Positions 62,285 to 64,000 of a stretch of 64,000 nt of DNA are shown here, one piece after another (the first letter of the stretch is position 1; every line of letters begins with the position of its first letter). The position numbers and the translations under genes are program-made. Source of the stretch: Antedon mediterranea (taxonomy: Eukaryota; Echinodermata; Crinoidea; Comatulida; Antedonidae); NCBI RefSeq assembly GCF_964355755.1, contig NC_092678.1, positions 23,664,365 through 23,728,364 on the forward strand. Direction: 5' to 3'. The notes beneath the pieces are model-generated. The model was given only the letters and a program-made list of their open reading frames with translations. It was not told the DNA's origin and searched no databases.

Positions 62285-64000
62285 TAGAATAAAGTTTCTA
62301 CTGTGAACGAATATAGAGATTGTGGAACGTATTAAGCATAATTATTTTATTTACCACCTCAGATAATACAGTCATATGCCTATTATTAATATTATACATT
62401 TGGCGCCATTACTTATAGCATAATAGCTTTTCAAAAGTCACTAAACTCGAGAATTGTTGAAGCAATCAACACACTTTGCGTTAACTGACAAATTAACCAT
62501 CTTAGCCTTCATGTAAGATAATGTTTAACATTAGACCACTTTTATATACAGTATGTTTGTACGTAGGCCAATTGTATTGTAACGTTGAGCAGTGGAAAAC
62601 ATGTTTTTCTCTAACAGTATATCACATATCATAACTCGGAGCTAATCCAATTCCATTAACACATAGGTGGCCTACTGACCCGACCAAGTTTGACTTTTTT
62701 CTAAAGACACCGTACCCCACATGTGGAAATTAATATTGATAGTTTCGGAATAAAAAAAATGATAATAATATTTCTAAATAAAGGTGATTCAGGGCAACAC
62801 TGTATACAAACAACAAAAGAAAAAAAAGAATATTAGAAAGTTAAATTTTAGAAGATAAAAAAATGTCGATTGACGCGAGCGGCACCAGATCCTCTCGGAA
62901 GACGAGATGATTTAGCCATTGACGTGTTGAATACGATGACAGCAATCGTAAATAAATAGTGTTAAATCAAAGAGGCAAACAGTAACATTTTATTGTTAGT
63001 ATTTCATGCAAAACGAGAGAATTCCACCAATTTATGTTGTTCTCGCCAAGGGAAGTGCGAAAGTTCTGGTCATTAGGTGTAAGGCAGCACCAAGTCTTAT
63101 GATTTCAGTAGGTGAATAGCCGTACTAATGATGTTTTTATTTTGTGACGTAAGACGTCATCGACATCGATTGTTATCGATTGGACAGGCATTAAAAACTT
63201 GAAGTAAATATCTTGAAGGGAGGAAGATGCACTCTAACGAATTAGTTTAAAGTAAAAAATCGACACGTTTACGCCACAAAGAGATACATGCATTGACGGT
63301 ACGCGCGCGTTCGAACGTTGATGATATCGGCACTACTTTGTACGTACGCGCCAACACTGTTATTTTAAAACCATAATATTATACATTATCTTATTTTCAT
63401 TTAATAAGACGATTATAAGTTTTATTTGTTCTCAACCAAGGTTGGTTGTTCCATTTTGTTGGTATAGTAGACTATTTAAAAACAGTTTCTATGTTTGTAT
63501 CGACATTGTTGATAAAGTTAGCTGGTCCGTAAATCATCAATTGAAGGTGGATTTGTAATATAACCCATTGATTTACATTAAAACGTTTTATTTACTAATG
63601 TTACTGAAAACCACCCACGATAGAGACTTATAGTTGTAACATTAGGAGATCTTAACAGAATTTAGTGAAACCAATAATGGTTTCATATTGTTCGGATCCC
63701 GAACTAAAAAGGCGTAATGAAGTTAGTTACTGACATTTAGGTCTAAATCACAGGGACGTAATAAAATTAGTTGCGGGTGTACATCTGAATGACACGTCAT
63801 GTCACGTCATATTAAACGCGTTATAGACCACCAGAGTTGAGTATACAAACTATGGTACGCCAAATATCGATTTAGATCACAGATGATAAGGGGAATCATA
63901 TCTGCATTAATAATTGAATATTAAAGACACGATAAATACGGGTAATTTGGAATAGTATAATGCCTTTTTTAAACACGACTCGAATCTATTCGTATCGTAA

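Larger units (their letters stand above)
60750..64000. other. Upstream of the TIMP-like exons; no exon found
   Basis: I looked on the minus strand for an exon with a signal peptide, CxC and a phase-1 donor and saw none that held up. The stretch contains a MITE (61232-61398) and a diverged tandem duplication (61979-62284). TACGCGCGCGTTCGAACGTT at 63300 is related to a phrase at 58144. Confidence 0.45.

Overview
The window is an AT-rich animal genome segment with long introns, GT-AG splice sites and many small mobile elements. The gene set (ERC/ELKS, RAD52, TPRKB, a peroxisomal ABCD transporter, a TIMP-like protein), tRNA-derived SINEs and Penelope-type remnants suggest a marine deuterostome, perhaps an echinoderm. 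That placement is inference; no single marker proves it.

Layout: 1-8423 has no recognised exon and holds an 18-copy minisatellite (4094-5336) and a simple-repeat block (7333-7690). From 8424 to 34878 (minus) lies most of an ERC/ELKS/CAST active-zone scaffold gene: 17 exons including one 12-nt and two 21-nt microexons. Its C-terminal exons are not seen. RAD52 (35055-38400, plus, 10 exons) starts 176 bp from the ERC start codon. TPRKB, a KEOPS subunit (38888-42206, minus, 4 exons), converges with RAD52 and starts 201 bp from a complete 10-exon ABCD1/2-type peroxisomal transporter (42408-52099, plus). The core is therefore two head-to-head promoter pairs joined tail to tail.

From 52100 to 58898 there is repeat-rich sequence with a possible short minus-strand transcript (about 52924-54910). 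At 58899-60749 (minus) are the last three exons of a TIMP/NTR-like protein with a large charged insertion and lost conserved cysteines. The rest, to 64000, shows only repeats.

The genes do not form one pathway: presynaptic scaffold, homologous recombination, tRNA t6A modification, very-long-chain acyl-CoA import into peroxisomes, and an extracellular TIMP-like protein. The observations most worth following are the heptad-sized cassette exons of ERC, the unusual TIMP-like protein, a duplicated 3' splice site array in TPRKB, hammerhead-like motifs in Penelope-type remnants, and a palindromic MITE family with about ten copies.
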